Positions 56,103 through 64,000 of a stretch of DNA of 64,000 bases are shown one piece after another (the stretch's first letter is position 1; every line of letters starts with the position of its first letter). Source of the stretch: an uncultured Shimia sp. (lineage in GTDB: Bacteria; Pseudomonadota; Alphaproteobacteria; Rhodobacterales; Rhodobacteraceae); assembly GCF_947493595.1 (NCBI RefSeq), contig NZ_CANLRL010000001.1, positions 310,001-374,000 of the forward strand. Reading direction: 5' to 3'. Position numbers and translations under genes: made by a program. The notes under the pieces were generated by a model. It did no database searches. It was not told the origin of the DNA and was given only the letters and a program-made list of their open reading frames with translations.

Positions 56103-56819
56103 ATGCAAACATCCCGCCCTGTGGGCTTTGCCGTGCCCGATTGGACCGTACCACCACGGCCATCGGGCGAGGTTTTGGACGGCCACTATGTGCGGCTTGA
56201 GCCGTTAAACGCGGAGGCCCACGCGGCGTTGTTGTATAGGGCCTATCAGGCGGATGACTGGGTGTGGGACTACATGCCTTATGGGCCATTTCATTCGGCG
56301 GCGCAGTATCATCGCTGGGTGCGGGAAACGGTTGAAAACCAAGACCACTTTTTTTACGCGATCTACAGCAAAGCGGAGCGCACCTTCACGGGCGTGGCGT
56401 CGTATCTGCGCATCTATCCAGAGCGCGGCTCTATCGAGGTGGGCAACATCAACTTTGCGCCGGTGATGCAGGGCACGCCTGCGGCGACCGAGGCGATGTT
56501 TCTGATGATGCAATGGGCCTTTGACACTGGCTATCGCCGCTACGAGTGGAAATGTGATGCGCTCAACGCCCCGTCTCGCCGGGCTGCGCAGCGGTTGGGG
56601 CTGAGTTATGAGGGCATCTTCCGGCAGGCGCTGGTGTACAAAGGGCGCAATCGTGACACTGCCTGGTTTGCGGCGATTGACCGAGAGTGGCCCGCACTTA
56701 AAGCGGCCTTTGGGGCATGGCTGTCGCCAAGCAATTTTGACGAGACAGGCCAACAGCGCGAGCGGTTGAGTGATTTGACCCAATTGGTGCGCGCGAGTAG
56801 CGATCCTGAACAAGGGTAA
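56103..56819 (+). CDS. GNAT family acetyltransferase (RimJ/RimL type)
   Basis: 238 residues. GNAT pattern with LDGHYVRLEPLNAEAHAALLY, GSIEVGNINFAPVMQGTPAATEAMFLMM (acetyl-CoA loop region) and YEWKCDALNAPSRRAAQRLGLSYEGIFRQ. It probably acetylates an amine on a protein or small molecule. ATG 56103 has GAAGGAAG in front. A terminator follows. Confidence 0.85.
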   Translation: MQTSRPVGFAVPDWTVPPRPSGEVLDGHYVRLEPLNAEAHAALLYRAYQADDWVWDYMPYGPFHSAAQYHRWVRETVENQDHFFYAIYSKAERTFTGVASYLRIYPERGSIEVGNINFAPVMQGTPAATEAMFLMMQWAFDTGYRRYEWKCDALNAPSRRAAQRLGLSYEGIFRQALVYKGRNRDTAWFAAIDREWPALKAAFGAWLSPSNFDETGQQRERLSDLTQLVRASSDPEQG

Positions 56820-56831
56820 ACCCAAATAGAA

Positions 56832-56856
56832 AAGGCGAGGCCAATGGCCCCGCCTT
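56832..56856. terminator. Bidirectional terminator
   Basis: AAGGCG-a-GGCC-aat-GGCC-c-CGCCTT hairpin between the convergent acetyltransferase and response-regulator genes. Confidence 0.65.
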
Positions 56857-56897
56857 ATTGTCCCGTGTCTTACGTCTTCGTTTCGGCGGTGTAGGTC

Positions 56898-57611
56898 CTA
56901 AATCACCGCCGCTTCGGTTAGGCGGCTTTCCACCACACCGTTAAGCTCGGCCACATTGGCGCGCACGCCGCTGCCTTCTTTGCGGGCGCTTTCCACCGCT
57001 TTCACCGCGTTGAGCAGGCCTTTGTCTCCGGCACTACGGGCAAGGCCACCTAGAAACTGCGCCACATAGTCGATCAGCTCTTCATCGCCTTCTTTTAACG
57101 TGTCAGCGGCGTGCAGAAGATCGTCGCGGAAGGCCACCGGGTCCGGCTTGATGGCTTCGTTGTCGGCAACCCGTGCCACGGTAGGGCGATAAGCGTCAGG
57201 CAGGCGGCGTAGGATGGCCTGCTGGAAATCTGTGAGCGTGCCGTAGGGTTTGGCGATAAACCCGTCCGCCCCCGCAGCCAACGCGGCTTCCTGGGCAAAG
57301 TCGTCCCCGGATGTGCCAAGGATCAGTTCGATCCGCGGCGTGGCTTTGTTCAGCTCTTCGATCAATTCGGCACCGGAGCCATCCGGCAGCCCCATGTCCA
57401 CAATCGCCACGGTTGGCATGTACACTTGCAGATGTCGTCGGGCGGAGGTCAAGCAGTCTGCGCGGCGGATGCGGGCACCGGAGCGCACACACATCAGACG
57501 CAGCGCGTCAGAGGAGAACCGGCTGTCTTCCACCACCAGAACGGTCATGCCCAGAAGCGGGCGTGCGGCTGATGGGGTGGTCAGCGGTGAGAAAGGCGAT
57601 TTGTCGTCCAT
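56898..57611 (-). CDS. Response regulator receiver protein
   Basis: 237 residues. The receiver domain is MTVLVVEDSRFSSDALRLM, the phosphoacceptor Asp in TVAIVDMGLPDGSG, and the conserved Lys in DGFIAKPYGTLTDFQQAI. The C-terminal half is helical (AADTLKEGDEELIDYVAQFL) and is not a DNA-binding domain that I recognise. No histidine kinase is adjacent. ATG 57611 is chosen because the longer frame adds an unrelated hydrophobic stretch. Confidence 0.82.
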   Translation of the reverse strand: MDDKSPFSPLTTPSAARPLLGMTVLVVEDSRFSSDALRLMCVRSGARIRRADCLTSARRHLQVYMPTVAIVDMGLPDGSGAELIEELNKATPRIELILGTSGDDFAQEAALAAGADGFIAKPYGTLTDFQQAILRRLPDAYRPTVARVADNEAIKPDPVAFRDDLLHAADTLKEGDEELIDYVAQFLGGLARSAGDKGLLNAVKAVESARKEGSGVRANVAELNGVVESRLTEAAVI

Positions 57612-57785
57612 GATTGAATTCCTCAACGATGCGAAAACTACAAGTACCGAAACGTGCAAACAGGCTAAGAACACATGCCTAACGAAAGGTTAAAGCGATC
57701 CGCGACGCCCTGTCGCTTGCGCCTGCGCATATCAGCGCACATAAGAACGGTGAGCGGGAACCATGTCCAATTGGAGGAGAAAAAA

Positions 57786-58190
57786 ATGATCGGAAGATTG
57801 AACCACGTGGCCATTGCGGTTCCAGATCTTGAAGCCGCAAGTGCGCAGTATCGTGATGCGCTTGGCGCCAAGGTTGGCGCGCCACAGGATGAGCCGGATC
57901 ACGGCGTGACGGTGGTGTTCATCGAGCTGCCAAACACCAAAATCGAGCTGCTTTATCCACTGGGAGAAGACAGCCCGATCAATGGCTTCCTTGAGAAGAA
58001 CCCGTCCGGTGGCATTCACCATGTGTGCTATGAGGTCGATGATATTCTGGCGGCGCGGGACCATCTGAAATCAACTGGCGCACGTGTTTTGGGCAGTGGT
58101 GAGCCAAAGATCGGGGCGCATGGCAAACCCGTGCTGTTCCTGCATCCGAAAGATTTCAACGGTTGCCTTGTGGAACTGGAACAGGTCTAA
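57786..58190 (+). CDS. mce: Methylmalonyl-CoA epimerase
   Basis: 134 residues of the glyoxalase/VOC fold. It interconverts (S)- and (R)-methylmalonyl-CoA for propionate use. Typical parts are GRLNHVAIAVPDLEAASAQYRD, ELPNTKIELLYPLGEDSPI, GGIHHVCYEVDDI and VLFLHPKDFNGCLVELEQ, containing the metal-binding His and Glu residues. ATG 57786 follows GGAGGAG. Confidence 0.92.
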   Translation: MIGRLNHVAIAVPDLEAASAQYRDALGAKVGAPQDEPDHGVTVVFIELPNTKIELLYPLGEDSPINGFLEKNPSGGIHHVCYEVDDILAARDHLKSTGARVLGSGEPKIGAHGKPVLFLHPKDFNGCLVELEQV

Positions 58191-58217
58191 GAGGCCAACC
58201 CCAAAACAGACCAGGAT

Positions 58218-58246
58218 AGGCGGGCCATTTGTGTCCGCCTTTTTTA
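58218..58246 (+). terminator. Terminator after mce
   Basis: AGGCGG/CCGCCT stem with an 11-base loop and a following T run. It lies 14 bp before the next gene. Confidence 0.7.
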
Positions 58247-58259
58247 TCAGGAGCGCGCA

Positions 58260-58565
58260 ATGACCATCACTTCAGCCCTCGTTTTATACGCCGTGCTTTG
58301 GTTCATGACTTTTTTGATGGTGATCCCGATTCGCCTCAAAACACAGGGTGACGTCGGTGAGGTTGTGCCTGGCACACATGCCAGCAGCCCGGAGCATCAC
58401 TACCTCAAAACCAAGGCCTGGATCACCACGGGCGCTGCCGCGGTGATGTGGGTGATTTTGTACTGGATCATCACATCAGGTGTGATCACCGTGCGTGATA
58501 TTGATTGGTTTAACGTGATGGGGCCCGCCGAGGTGACGGCTCCAGCTGATGGTACAGATGGGTAA
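58260..58565 (+). CDS. DUF1467 family small membrane protein
   Basis: 101 residues with two membrane segments (VLYAVLWFMTFLMVIPI and TTGAAAVMWVILYWIIT) around the conserved loop LKTQGDVGEVVPGTHASSPEH. DUF1467 proteins often follow mce in alphaproteobacteria; function unknown. Its end overlaps the convergent EI24 gene by 56 bp. Confidence 0.85.
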   Translation: MTITSALVLYAVLWFMTFLMVIPIRLKTQGDVGEVVPGTHASSPEHHYLKTKAWITTGAAAVMWVILYWIITSGVITVRDIDWFNVMGPAEVTAPADGTDG

Positions 58566-59232
58566 AGGTCGCCGCGCCTAAGATCGGGATCACCAGGTTC
58601 AATAATGGCACGACCAGTGGCATCGCCATAAGTGTGCCGGCGAGCCAGATGGTGCCGAGATGCTTTTTGCGCAGCTTCTTGGCTTCAGCCCGTCCGACAC
58701 GGCGCATGGCAACCATCTGAAAGTACTCCCGCCCCAGCAAGAAGCCGTTCAGGCCCCAAAAGATGAACAGCGCAAGCGGTGAAAAGAGGGCGTAGAGGAT
58801 CAAGGCCAATATGTTGGCTGCGACCAACACGCCAAGAAAATTCACACTGTCTTTGAGACCTTCTGCAAAAGTCACGCCCGGGACATCGGGCAACTCTGGA
58901 TAGTGTTTGTCTTCCACCGCATCGGCCACTTCATCCAGAAACAACGAGGTGATCGCGGAGGCCACGGGCACCATCAGGAAGATCGACAAAAAGATCATCA
59001 AGAAAAGGGAGGCAAAGGTGAAGAGGTCGCCAACCCAAGAGACGTTGCCCAAGAGCTCCTGCACGGTTTGGCCTGCGCCAATCCAGTTCAAGAACATCAG
59101 GAAGGCGGTGTAGACCGCAACCAGCAAGACAAAGGTCAGGCCAATGCCTTTGAATAGGACCCGGCGAAAACGCGGGTCCCCAACTTGTGACAGGGTCTTG
59201 CCAAAAGACGAGATTGCTAGGCTGACAGCCAT
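58510..59232 (-). CDS. EI24 domain membrane protein (CysZ-like)
   Basis: 240 residues with about four to five membrane helices (IGLTFVLLVAVYTAFLMFL, FLMIFLSIFLMVPVASAI, GVLVAANILALILYALF) and the family block EVADAVEDKHYP. CysZ relatives take up sulfate, but this short form without other cys genes need not. It overlaps the start-side neighbour (nitroreductase) by 16 bp on the same strand. Confidence 0.75.
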   Translation of the reverse strand: MAVSLAISSFGKTLSQVGDPRFRRVLFKGIGLTFVLLVAVYTAFLMFLNWIGAGQTVQELLGNVSWVGDLFTFASLFLMIFLSIFLMVPVASAITSLFLDEVADAVEDKHYPELPDVPGVTFAEGLKDSVNFLGVLVAANILALILYALFSPLALFIFWGLNGFLLGREYFQMVAMRRVGRAEAKKLRKKHLGTIWLAGTLMAMPLVVPLLNLVIPILGAATFTHLYHQLEPSPRRAPSR

Positions 59233-59795
59233 GTGACTTTGGTCTCCATGTTGGGACGTGGGCGCTCGGGCGGCGCGACTTTTTCGGTGCCGATGTGGAT
59301 GAAGCCTGCGACACGCTCACGCGGGGTGAGGTCGAGACCTTTCTCCACAAAGCTGCGATCGTGGCTGGCCCATCCGGACAGCCAGTTGGCGCCCCAGCCA
59401 GCCGCCAGTGCGGCGTTTAAAAGTTGCAGGCATACGCAGGCGGCAGAGTAGCTTTGCTCAATCTCAGGCACCTTTTCGCTGATCACCGGGGCTTCGATCA
59501 CGGCGACCGCAAGATCGGCGCGGTCAAATTGGTCGTGCGCCTTGGTGATCTTGTCGGCATCCATCCCAAGTGCTTCACCGCGCTCTTGCGCGAGTTTTGC
59601 AAGTTTGGTCAGCGCGGCGCCTTCCAGCACGATCAGGCGCCAGGGTTCGAGTTTGCCGTGATCGGGGCTGCGTAGCGCTGCCTCCAATAACGGCTCCAGT
59701 TCCGCGCGGGTGGGCGCGGGACCAATCAGGGTTTTGGCGGGACGTGAGCGACGGCTCAGCAAGAAATCCAGCGCGGCTTGATTTGGGTGAGGCAT
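59217..59795 (-). CDS. Nitroreductase family protein
   Basis: 192 residues, an FMN-dependent oxidoreductase of the YdjA-like small nitroreductase group: FLLSRRSRPAKTL, AALRSPDHGKLEPWRLIVLEG, and GWGANWLSGWASHDRSFVEKG. Substrate unknown. ATG 59795 begins the conserved region; the open frame to 59900 lacks it. It is co-directional and overlapping with the EI24 gene. Confidence 0.83.
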   Translation of the reverse strand: MPHPNQAALDFLLSRRSRPAKTLIGPAPTRAELEPLLEAALRSPDHGKLEPWRLIVLEGAALTKLAKLAQERGEALGMDADKITKAHDQFDRADLAVAVIEAPVISEKVPEIEQSYSAACVCLQLLNAALAAGWGANWLSGWASHDRSFVEKGLDLTPRERVAGFIHIGTEKVAPPERPRPNMETKVTWLSA

Positions 59796-59847
59796 AAATT
59801 CTTCCCTCAGGAGTTGATTGGGTATGTTGGCGTGGCGCGGAAAAGTT

Positions 59848-60963
59848 TCAACCGGGCGGGCTTGCGAAAATTTCAGCCATTTCATCCACCAGCGTGGCAA
59901 AGAAGGCTTCGACGCGGGCGTTGGGCTGGCGAATTGTGAGGGAGGCGGCCATGGGATCTTCGGCTGTGATGTCTGATCCAGAGAGTTCTTCGATCACAGC
60001 GTGGCCACAGAATGGCACATAGGCTTCGGAATAGCCGCCTTCGTGCACAAGCAGCAGTTTACCGTCACAGAGGCTGTCTGCGGCACCCATGACTTGTTTG
60101 GTCATCTGGCGGAATGTGTCCGCTGTGGCCAGCATACGAGACAGCGGGTCAAACGCGCCTGCGTCAAATCCACAGGCAACAATGATTACATCTGGTTTGA
60201 AGGTGTGCAGGGCGGGCAGGACAATTTTGTCCATCGCGTGCAGGTATGTGTTGTGCCCCGCACCGGGGGGGAGCGGGATATTGATGTTTGTGCCCAGGCC
60301 CGCGCCTTTTCCGCGATCAGCGACGTCGCCGGTGTCGAGCGGGTAATTGTGCTCCTGATGCAGAGAAAGCGTCAGAACGTCGTCACGGTCATAGTAGATT
60401 GCCTCGGTGCCGTTGCCGTGGTGCACATCCCAGTCCAGCACCGCAACACGTTGGGCCAACCCTTGGGCTTGCACCTCTTCGATGGCCACGGCGATGTTGG
60501 CCAGCAGGCAAAACCCATTGGGCCAATCTGGCAGGCAATGGTGGCCGGGGGGACGGGACAGGGCATAGGCGTTTTGCACCTCACCTGAGGTGACCGCACG
60601 CAAGGCTTCGGTGGCGATGCCGGCAGACAGCGCTGCTATTTCGTACCCGCCTTTGCCAAACGGGGTGCGCAGGCCAATTTCGCCGCCGCCAGCGTCAGAG
60701 ACCTCTTTGAATTTGGCCAGGAAGTCTGCTGGGTGCACACGCTTGAGCATGTCGTCCGTTGCAGGCGCTCCGCTTCGCACGTCGAGTTCCGCCGTGAGGC
60801 CGGTGACATCCATGAGGTTCTTGAGGCGGCGTTTGGTTTCCGGGCTTTCCGGCAGACCGCCGGCGGCCAGAGGCTGTACGAGATCACCAACGGGCAGCGT
60901 CAAGGCGTAGTTACCGCCCGCGTGCCAGAAGCATTTTTCGTCAAAAAAGAATCCGGTAGCCAT
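59848..60963 (-). CDS. Histone deacetylase family amidohydrolase
   Basis: 371 residues, zinc-dependent deacetylase fold. Active-site segments are LSRPPGHHCLPDWPNGFC (His pair), VAVLDWDVHHGNGTEAIYY (zinc Asp and His), SLHQEHNYPLDTG and VACGFDAGAFDPLSRM (zinc Asp). Bacterial members act on acetylated polyamines or small amides, or on proteins. It is in the class II-like group. The substrate is not shown by neighbours. Confidence 0.87.
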   Translation of the reverse strand: MATGFFFDEKCFWHAGGNYALTLPVGDLVQPLAAGGLPESPETKRRLKNLMDVTGLTAELDVRSGAPATDDMLKRVHPADFLAKFKEVSDAGGGEIGLRTPFGKGGYEIAALSAGIATEALRAVTSGEVQNAYALSRPPGHHCLPDWPNGFCLLANIAVAIEEVQAQGLAQRVAVLDWDVHHGNGTEAIYYDRDDVLTLSLHQEHNYPLDTGDVADRGKGAGLGTNINIPLPPGAGHNTYLHAMDKIVLPALHTFKPDVIIVACGFDAGAFDPLSRMLATADTFRQMTKQVMGAADSLCDGKLLLVHEGGYSEAYVPFCGHAVIEELSGSDITAEDPMAASLTIRQPNARVEAFFATLVDEMAEIFASPPG

Positions 60964-61099
60964 GTGGTCAATTCCCCCTCCACGTTGTGCGAGGGCTACC
61001 CTATGCGGCGCGGTTGGGAAATGTAAATCGCTGTGACCGACGTGAGGCCAGGGCTTTCAGGTATTGGGATTTTTCATTTGGCCCTAAATATCCCGGGGA

Positions 61100-61130
61100 G
61101 TCACAGCTTGCTGTGACGGGGCAGCGCCCC
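61100..61130. repeat. Pair of palindromes in an intergenic repeat-like block
   Basis: GTCACAGC-TT-GCTGTGAC (61100-61117) is followed by GGGGC-AGC-GCCCC (61118-61130), after TAAATATCCCGGGGAG. Blocks with AAATATCCCGGGG and GGGGCAGCGCCCC recur between genes in Rhodobacteraceae as far as I recall. Probably an intergenic repeat or terminator. The rest of 60964-61159 holds no gene. Confidence 0.5.
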
Positions 61131-61159
61131 AGTTGTGCCGGACCACAATGTCAAATCCC

Positions 61160-61399
61160 TCAGTCAGGCGCGCGCTTGAGCATGTAAACGCCTTCGGGCA
61201 GATCCAAAGCAGCGGTCAGATCCTGCACCATCGTGTTGGACAGGGTGATCTTCTGAACCGTATCTGTGCGGGCGTCATATTGCTCGATGGTGACACAGTC
61301 CTCAAACATGTGAATGATCACATCTTCCCCTAATGGGGCGGTGCCTTCGTCGACCAATGTGACAACGGTGGCGTCAAATTCGTGCTCGATGCTGAACAT
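61160..61399 (-). CDS. Small hypothetical protein
   Basis: 79 residues (MFSIEHEFDATVVTLVDEG, VIIHMFEDCVTIEQYD, ALDLPEGVYMLKRA), acidic, with no signal or membrane segment. The composition and even codon usage suggest a real conserved protein. GGGGG lies just before the ATG; a TTG at 61417 is an alternative start. Function unknown. Confidence 0.6.
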   Translation of the reverse strand: MFSIEHEFDATVVTLVDEGTAPLGEDVIIHMFEDCVTIEQYDARTDTVQKITLSNTMVQDLTAALDLPEGVYMLKRAPD

Positions 61400-61514
61400 G
61401 CCCCCAGCGTAGCGCAAAGGGGAGGGGGTGCAAGCATTTCCCTCTGGTCTCGGCAGGCTTAGATGATAAATTTACGCCTGTGTCCTAATGTGGGCCGTTT
61501 GTGGGAGGGATGTC

Positions 61515-62243
61515 ATGCGTCAGAATTTGCCAGTGAAAGCCAGCGTTGTCAGCGTGGTGGCCGCTGCCGTTTTGAGCGGCTGTGTGTCAACCACCACCAG
61601 CTCGACGCCGCAACCGGCGGTGCAGCAACAGCCTGCGCCCAAGATTTCCACGTCGCAGGCCACCTCGCGTTTGGCGCCGGTGAAAGCGCGGATGGAACCA
61701 TTGGTGGAGCGGGAATGTAAGGCACGTACACCTGCAGGGACCAATTGTGACTACAAGATTTATGTGGATCCGAAAGAGACCAAAATCGCCAACGCCTATC
61801 AGACATTGGATAAGAATGGCCGTCCGCTGATCATTTTCACCGCGCCTTTGGTGGCGGAAACGCGCAACAAACATGAGTTGGCCTTTGTCATGGGACATGA
61901 GGCGGCGCACCACATCAAAGGGCACATTGCCCGCAGTCAAGGCAATGCAGCTGCCGGTGCGGCACTGGGGGCCATTCTGGTGGCAGCAGCCGGCGGCAAT
62001 GCGCAGGCGATTGAGGCGGCGATGGATTTGGGCGCGGGCGTTGGGGCGCGCAGCTTCTCCAAGAACCACGAGTTGGAAGCCGACCAATTGGGCACGATCC
62101 TAACCAAGAAGTCGGGCTATGATCCGCTGATTGGCGTGAACTTCTTTGAGCGCACGCCAGATCCAGGCAACCAGTTCCTGGGCTCGCACCCGCCCAACGC
62201 CTCGCGCGTGGCGGTTGTAAAACAAACGGCGGCAGGGCTGTAG
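61515..62243 (+). CDS. M48 family metalloprotease, lipoprotein
   Basis: 242 residues. A lipoprotein signal ends in AAVLSGC. The zinc motif HExxH is in FVMGHEAAHHIKGH, and the third ligand is in KNHELEADQLGTI. M48 lipoproteins of this size are periplasmic quality-control proteases (LoiP/YggG-like). ATG 61515 follows GGGAGGG. Confidence 0.87.
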   Translation: MRQNLPVKASVVSVVAAAVLSGCVSTTTSSTPQPAVQQQPAPKISTSQATSRLAPVKARMEPLVERECKARTPAGTNCDYKIYVDPKETKIANAYQTLDKNGRPLIIFTAPLVAETRNKHELAFVMGHEAAHHIKGHIARSQGNAAAGAALGAILVAAAGGNAQAIEAAMDLGAGVGARSFSKNHELEADQLGTILTKKSGYDPLIGVNFFERTPDPGNQFLGSHPPNASRVAVVKQTAAGL

Positions 62244-62247
62244 GCGC

Positions 62248-62601
62248 GTGTTGCAGCTGACCAATGTGGTCACCGACCGGGGCAGCAAATATGCGGTGTC
62301 GGGCGGCAAGGTGACCAGCCGCAAAGAGGCGGATGCCTTTCTGAAAGAACTTAAACGCAGCAAGAAATTTGCCAAGGCGACGCACAACACTTGGGCTGCT
62401 TTGATGGCGGACGGCACACCGTTGAAAGGGGATGACGGCGAGAGCGGCGCGGGCTTGGTGATCTTGCGCATGTTGGAACGCGAAGAGCTTACAGATCACA
62501 TTGTGGTTGTAACCCGTTGGTATGGCGGCACAAAGCTTGGCGGAGATCGGTTCCGTCGGGTGCAGGATTGTGTGCGGGCCTATTTTGAGGCGCTGATTTA
62601 A
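62248..62601 (+). CDS. YigZ/IMPACT family protein, short form
   Basis: 117 residues. The family core is visible: KFAKATHNTWAAL, DDGESGAGLVILRMLE and VVVVTRWYGGTKLGGDR. E. coli YigZ has about 200 residues with an extra C-terminal domain that is missing here. GTG start just after the M48 stop, so the two are probably co-transcribed. The family is linked to translation control by homology; role unproven. Confidence 0.83.
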   Translation: MLQLTNVVTDRGSKYAVSGGKVTSRKEADAFLKELKRSKKFAKATHNTWAALMADGTPLKGDDGESGAGLVILRMLEREELTDHIVVVTRWYGGTKLGGDRFRRVQDCVRAYFEALI

Positions 62602-62700
62602 GCGCGATCAAATTCATCTCAGATTGGCGATTGATGCAGGTCAAAGGGGGATTGCGCCTCTGCTGATAGGCTGTGTTGGTCAGCCATTGGAGATGCGCCT

Positions 62701-62970
62701 ATGACCCTTGTTTCAGATCGGACTGCCCAGTTGCGCCACCATGCGGCGCTGTTGGATGACACGGCCAGCCGTTTGGGGATGGACCTGCAAGAAGCGGCCA
62801 TTCGCGGCGCGCTCAAGTTTGAAGAGATTTCCGAGGCGGTTTTGCGCTGCACCACCTGCAGTGAGCCGGAGGCCTGTGCTCATTGGCTGAAGGAGGAGGG
62901 CGCGGTGGTGGCTGCGCCGCGTTACTGCCGCAACACCAAGCTGCTGAAGCGGCTGCAAGGTGAGCCATAG
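62701..62970 (+). CDS. DUF6455-type four-cysteine protein, copy 1
   Basis: 89 residues. The Cys pattern is LRCTTCSEPEACAHWL followed by APRYCRNTKLLKRL (C-x2-C-x6-C, then C). It is the first of four tandem paralogues. The four cysteines could bind zinc or an iron-sulfur cluster. Confidence 0.65.
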   Translation: MTLVSDRTAQLRHHAALLDDTASRLGMDLQEAAIRGALKFEEISEAVLRCTTCSEPEACAHWLKEEGAVVAAPRYCRNTKLLKRLQGEP

Positions 62971-62999
62971 GCCTCGGTCGCGGGGCAGGAAGGTGAGAG

Positions 63000-63281
63000 A
63001 TGAAACCGCTGGGAGATCGTACGCAGCATTATTGGTTGGCACAGCGCATGGCGCAGTTGACCCAGACCGATTTGGTGGCGGCGATGACGCGAGCGCAGCT
63101 CTCACAAGAAGATTGGGCCGAGATGGTGGAGAACTGTCGCGGCTGTGACTGGGAAGCCGGATGTTACCGTTATCTGACGGCGCATGAACGCGATGCTTGC
63201 AGCGAAGAGCGGGCGCCGGCGCCCTGTGTGAACAAAGACCGTTTCAAGCGGCTCAAAGATGCGTTGGAGGCGCAGGGGTGA
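63000..63281 (+). CDS. DUF6455-type four-cysteine protein, copy 2
   Basis: 93 residues. NCRGCDWEAGCYRYL and later APCVNKDRFKRL. It begins MKPLGDRTQHYWLAQRMAQL, closely matching copy 3. The stop overlaps the start of copy 3 (TGATG). Confidence 0.65.
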   Translation: MKPLGDRTQHYWLAQRMAQLTQTDLVAAMTRAQLSQEDWAEMVENCRGCDWEAGCYRYLTAHERDACSEERAPAPCVNKDRFKRLKDALEAQG

Positions 63282-63547
63282 TGGGAAACGTACAGCCATT
63301 GGGAGACCCGGTGACACATTTCTGGCTGACGCGCAGCATGGCGCGGGTATTGGGGGTGTCGCTGAGTGAGGCGATGATGGATCAGACCCTGAGTGCAGAG
63401 GACTACGCGGCGATGGTCACGCGCTGTCGTATGTGTCCGCACACCGAGGCGTGTCAGAGTTTTCTGGGGCAGCAGGCCGGGACGGAGAAAAGCGCACCGG
63501 AGTTCTGCTGTCATGCGGAACTGTTTGAGAGATTGGCGGCGGTCTGA
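63281..63547 (+). CDS. DUF6455-type four-cysteine protein, copy 3
   Basis: 88 residues. RCRMCPHTEACQSFL and APEFCCHAELFERL. The start is fixed by the one-base overlap with copy 2 (TGATG). Begins MGNVQPLGDPVTHFWLTRSM. Confidence 0.65.
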   Translation: MGNVQPLGDPVTHFWLTRSMARVLGVSLSEAMMDQTLSAEDYAAMVTRCRMCPHTEACQSFLGQQAGTEKSAPEFCCHAELFERLAAV

Positions 63548-63580
63548 TCCCGCGTGTCACAATAGGAAAAGGAGCCAGCG

Positions 63581-63829
63581 ATGTTTGAGAAAATGAGCCA
63601 GCACACTGCTTTGGTCACAGGCATGTCCAAACGCGTTGGCGTGGATTGGGAGGAAGTGATCATGGCCAACCCGGAGAAGGCAAAAGAGTACCGCAGCGCG
63701 GTGATGCAATGCACCAAATGCAAAGAGCTGGGGGCTTGTCAGAAGTTTCAGGAGCTCAACGACAGCGCGGCCAATGCGCCGGATTACTGTATGAATGTGG
63801 AGCTGTTCAAAGAGATGCAGCAGGGCTAA
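63581..63829 (+). CDS. DUF6455-type four-cysteine protein, copy 4
   Basis: 82 residues. QCTKCKELGACQKFQ and APDYCMNVELFKEM. AAAGGAG lies 9 bases before the ATG. Last of the tandem array. Confidence 0.65.
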   Translation: MFEKMSQHTALVTGMSKRVGVDWEEVIMANPEKAKEYRSAVMQCTKCKELGACQKFQELNDSAANAPDYCMNVELFKEMQQG

Positions 63830-63832
63830 GGC

Positions 63833-64000
63833 TTAAGCTGCTTTGGCCTTGGCCTGCCGCCGTAGGTGTTTGCGGTAGAGCCATGGGGCCAGTGCGTGGT
63901 CGTAGGCGAGGCAGGCCAGCTGATTGATGCCGGGCAGGCCAACGAGGCGCGCGAGCCAGCGGAAGCGCGGCATTTCCTGCCAGAGAATTAGGAACGCTGG
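63833..64000 (-). CDS. DCC family (DUF393) protein, C-terminal part, cut by window edge
   Basis: The last 55 codons on the minus strand read PAFLILWQEMPRFRWLARLV, then LPGINQLACLAYDHALAPWLY and a basic tail. This matches the end of DUF393 thiol-disulfide oxidoreductase-like proteins; the DCC motif would lie outside the window. It is convergent with the DUF6455 array, with 3 bases between stops. Confidence 0.6.
   Translation of the reverse strand, partial: PAFLILWQEMPRFRWLARLVGLPGINQLACLAYDHALAPWLYRKHLRRQAKAKAA

Overview
The window is ordinary-to-high G+C DNA from an alphaproteobacterium of the Rhodobacteraceae, most likely a marine Roseobacter-type bacterium. The evidence is the gene content: class II NrdJ, a hut operon using HutF and HutG, a hydroxyproline cluster with an enolase-superfamily gene between two proline-racemase-superfamily genes, DUF1467, DUF6455 and DUF1800/DUF1501 genes, and RTX proteins. 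Everything here is read by eye; no database search was run.

Layout. 1-2.5 kb: end of nrdJ, an IS5-type transposase relic, a small lipoprotein and an L,D-transpeptidase. 2.8-6.2 kb: a FadR-type regulator with its own palindrome and a taurine/nitrate-type ABC importer. 6.3-13.6 kb: hutC, hutF and hutIHGU, turning histidine into glutamate plus formate. 13.8-17 kb: a globin and an acetaldehyde-type dehydrogenase with an AcoR-like regulator that lacks its AAA+ domain. 17-30.3 kb: a catabolic island for 3- and 4-hydroxyprolines. It has a nine-gene leftward operon (importer, deaminase, 4-hydroxyproline epimerase, D-amino-acid oxidase, enolase-superfamily dehydratase, proline-racemase-like dehydratase) plus a pyrroline-2-carboxylate reductase, a ketoglutarate semialdehyde dehydrogenase, a prolidase-like M24 peptidase and a GntR regulator. 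Five related GGATA/TATCC sites lie in front of its transcription units. 30.3-32.7 kb: a HAD hydrolase, a phnE relic and an RTX protein.

32.88-40.25 kb: a 7.37-kb element integrated in the 3' end of tRNA-Gln(TTG). It carries a tyrosine integrase, an AIPR-like gene, several tiny ORFs, an exported coiled-coil protein and a stand-alone protein with single-subunit-polymerase motifs. Its unusual property is that it holds a second, inverted copy of its own complete attP (arm sites, core, arm sites) at 37711-38263. The excised circle would therefore have two inverted 553-bp repeats, each with a recombinase site, separating a 4504-bp integrase arm from a 1756-bp polymerase arm. That is the architecture of the yeast 2-micron plasmid, and it is the strongest candidate here for an undescribed system.

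40.5-64 kb: mostly core genes (acyl-CoA dehydrogenase, carB, pabB, pabC, aspS, methylmalonyl-CoA epimerase and others). Within it are an A+T-richer HEPN-motif gene, an Hsp70-like gene beside a possible R-S-E ADP-ribosyltransferase, a DUF1800/DUF1501 pair, and a tandem array of four small four-cysteine DUF6455-type genes at the right edge.
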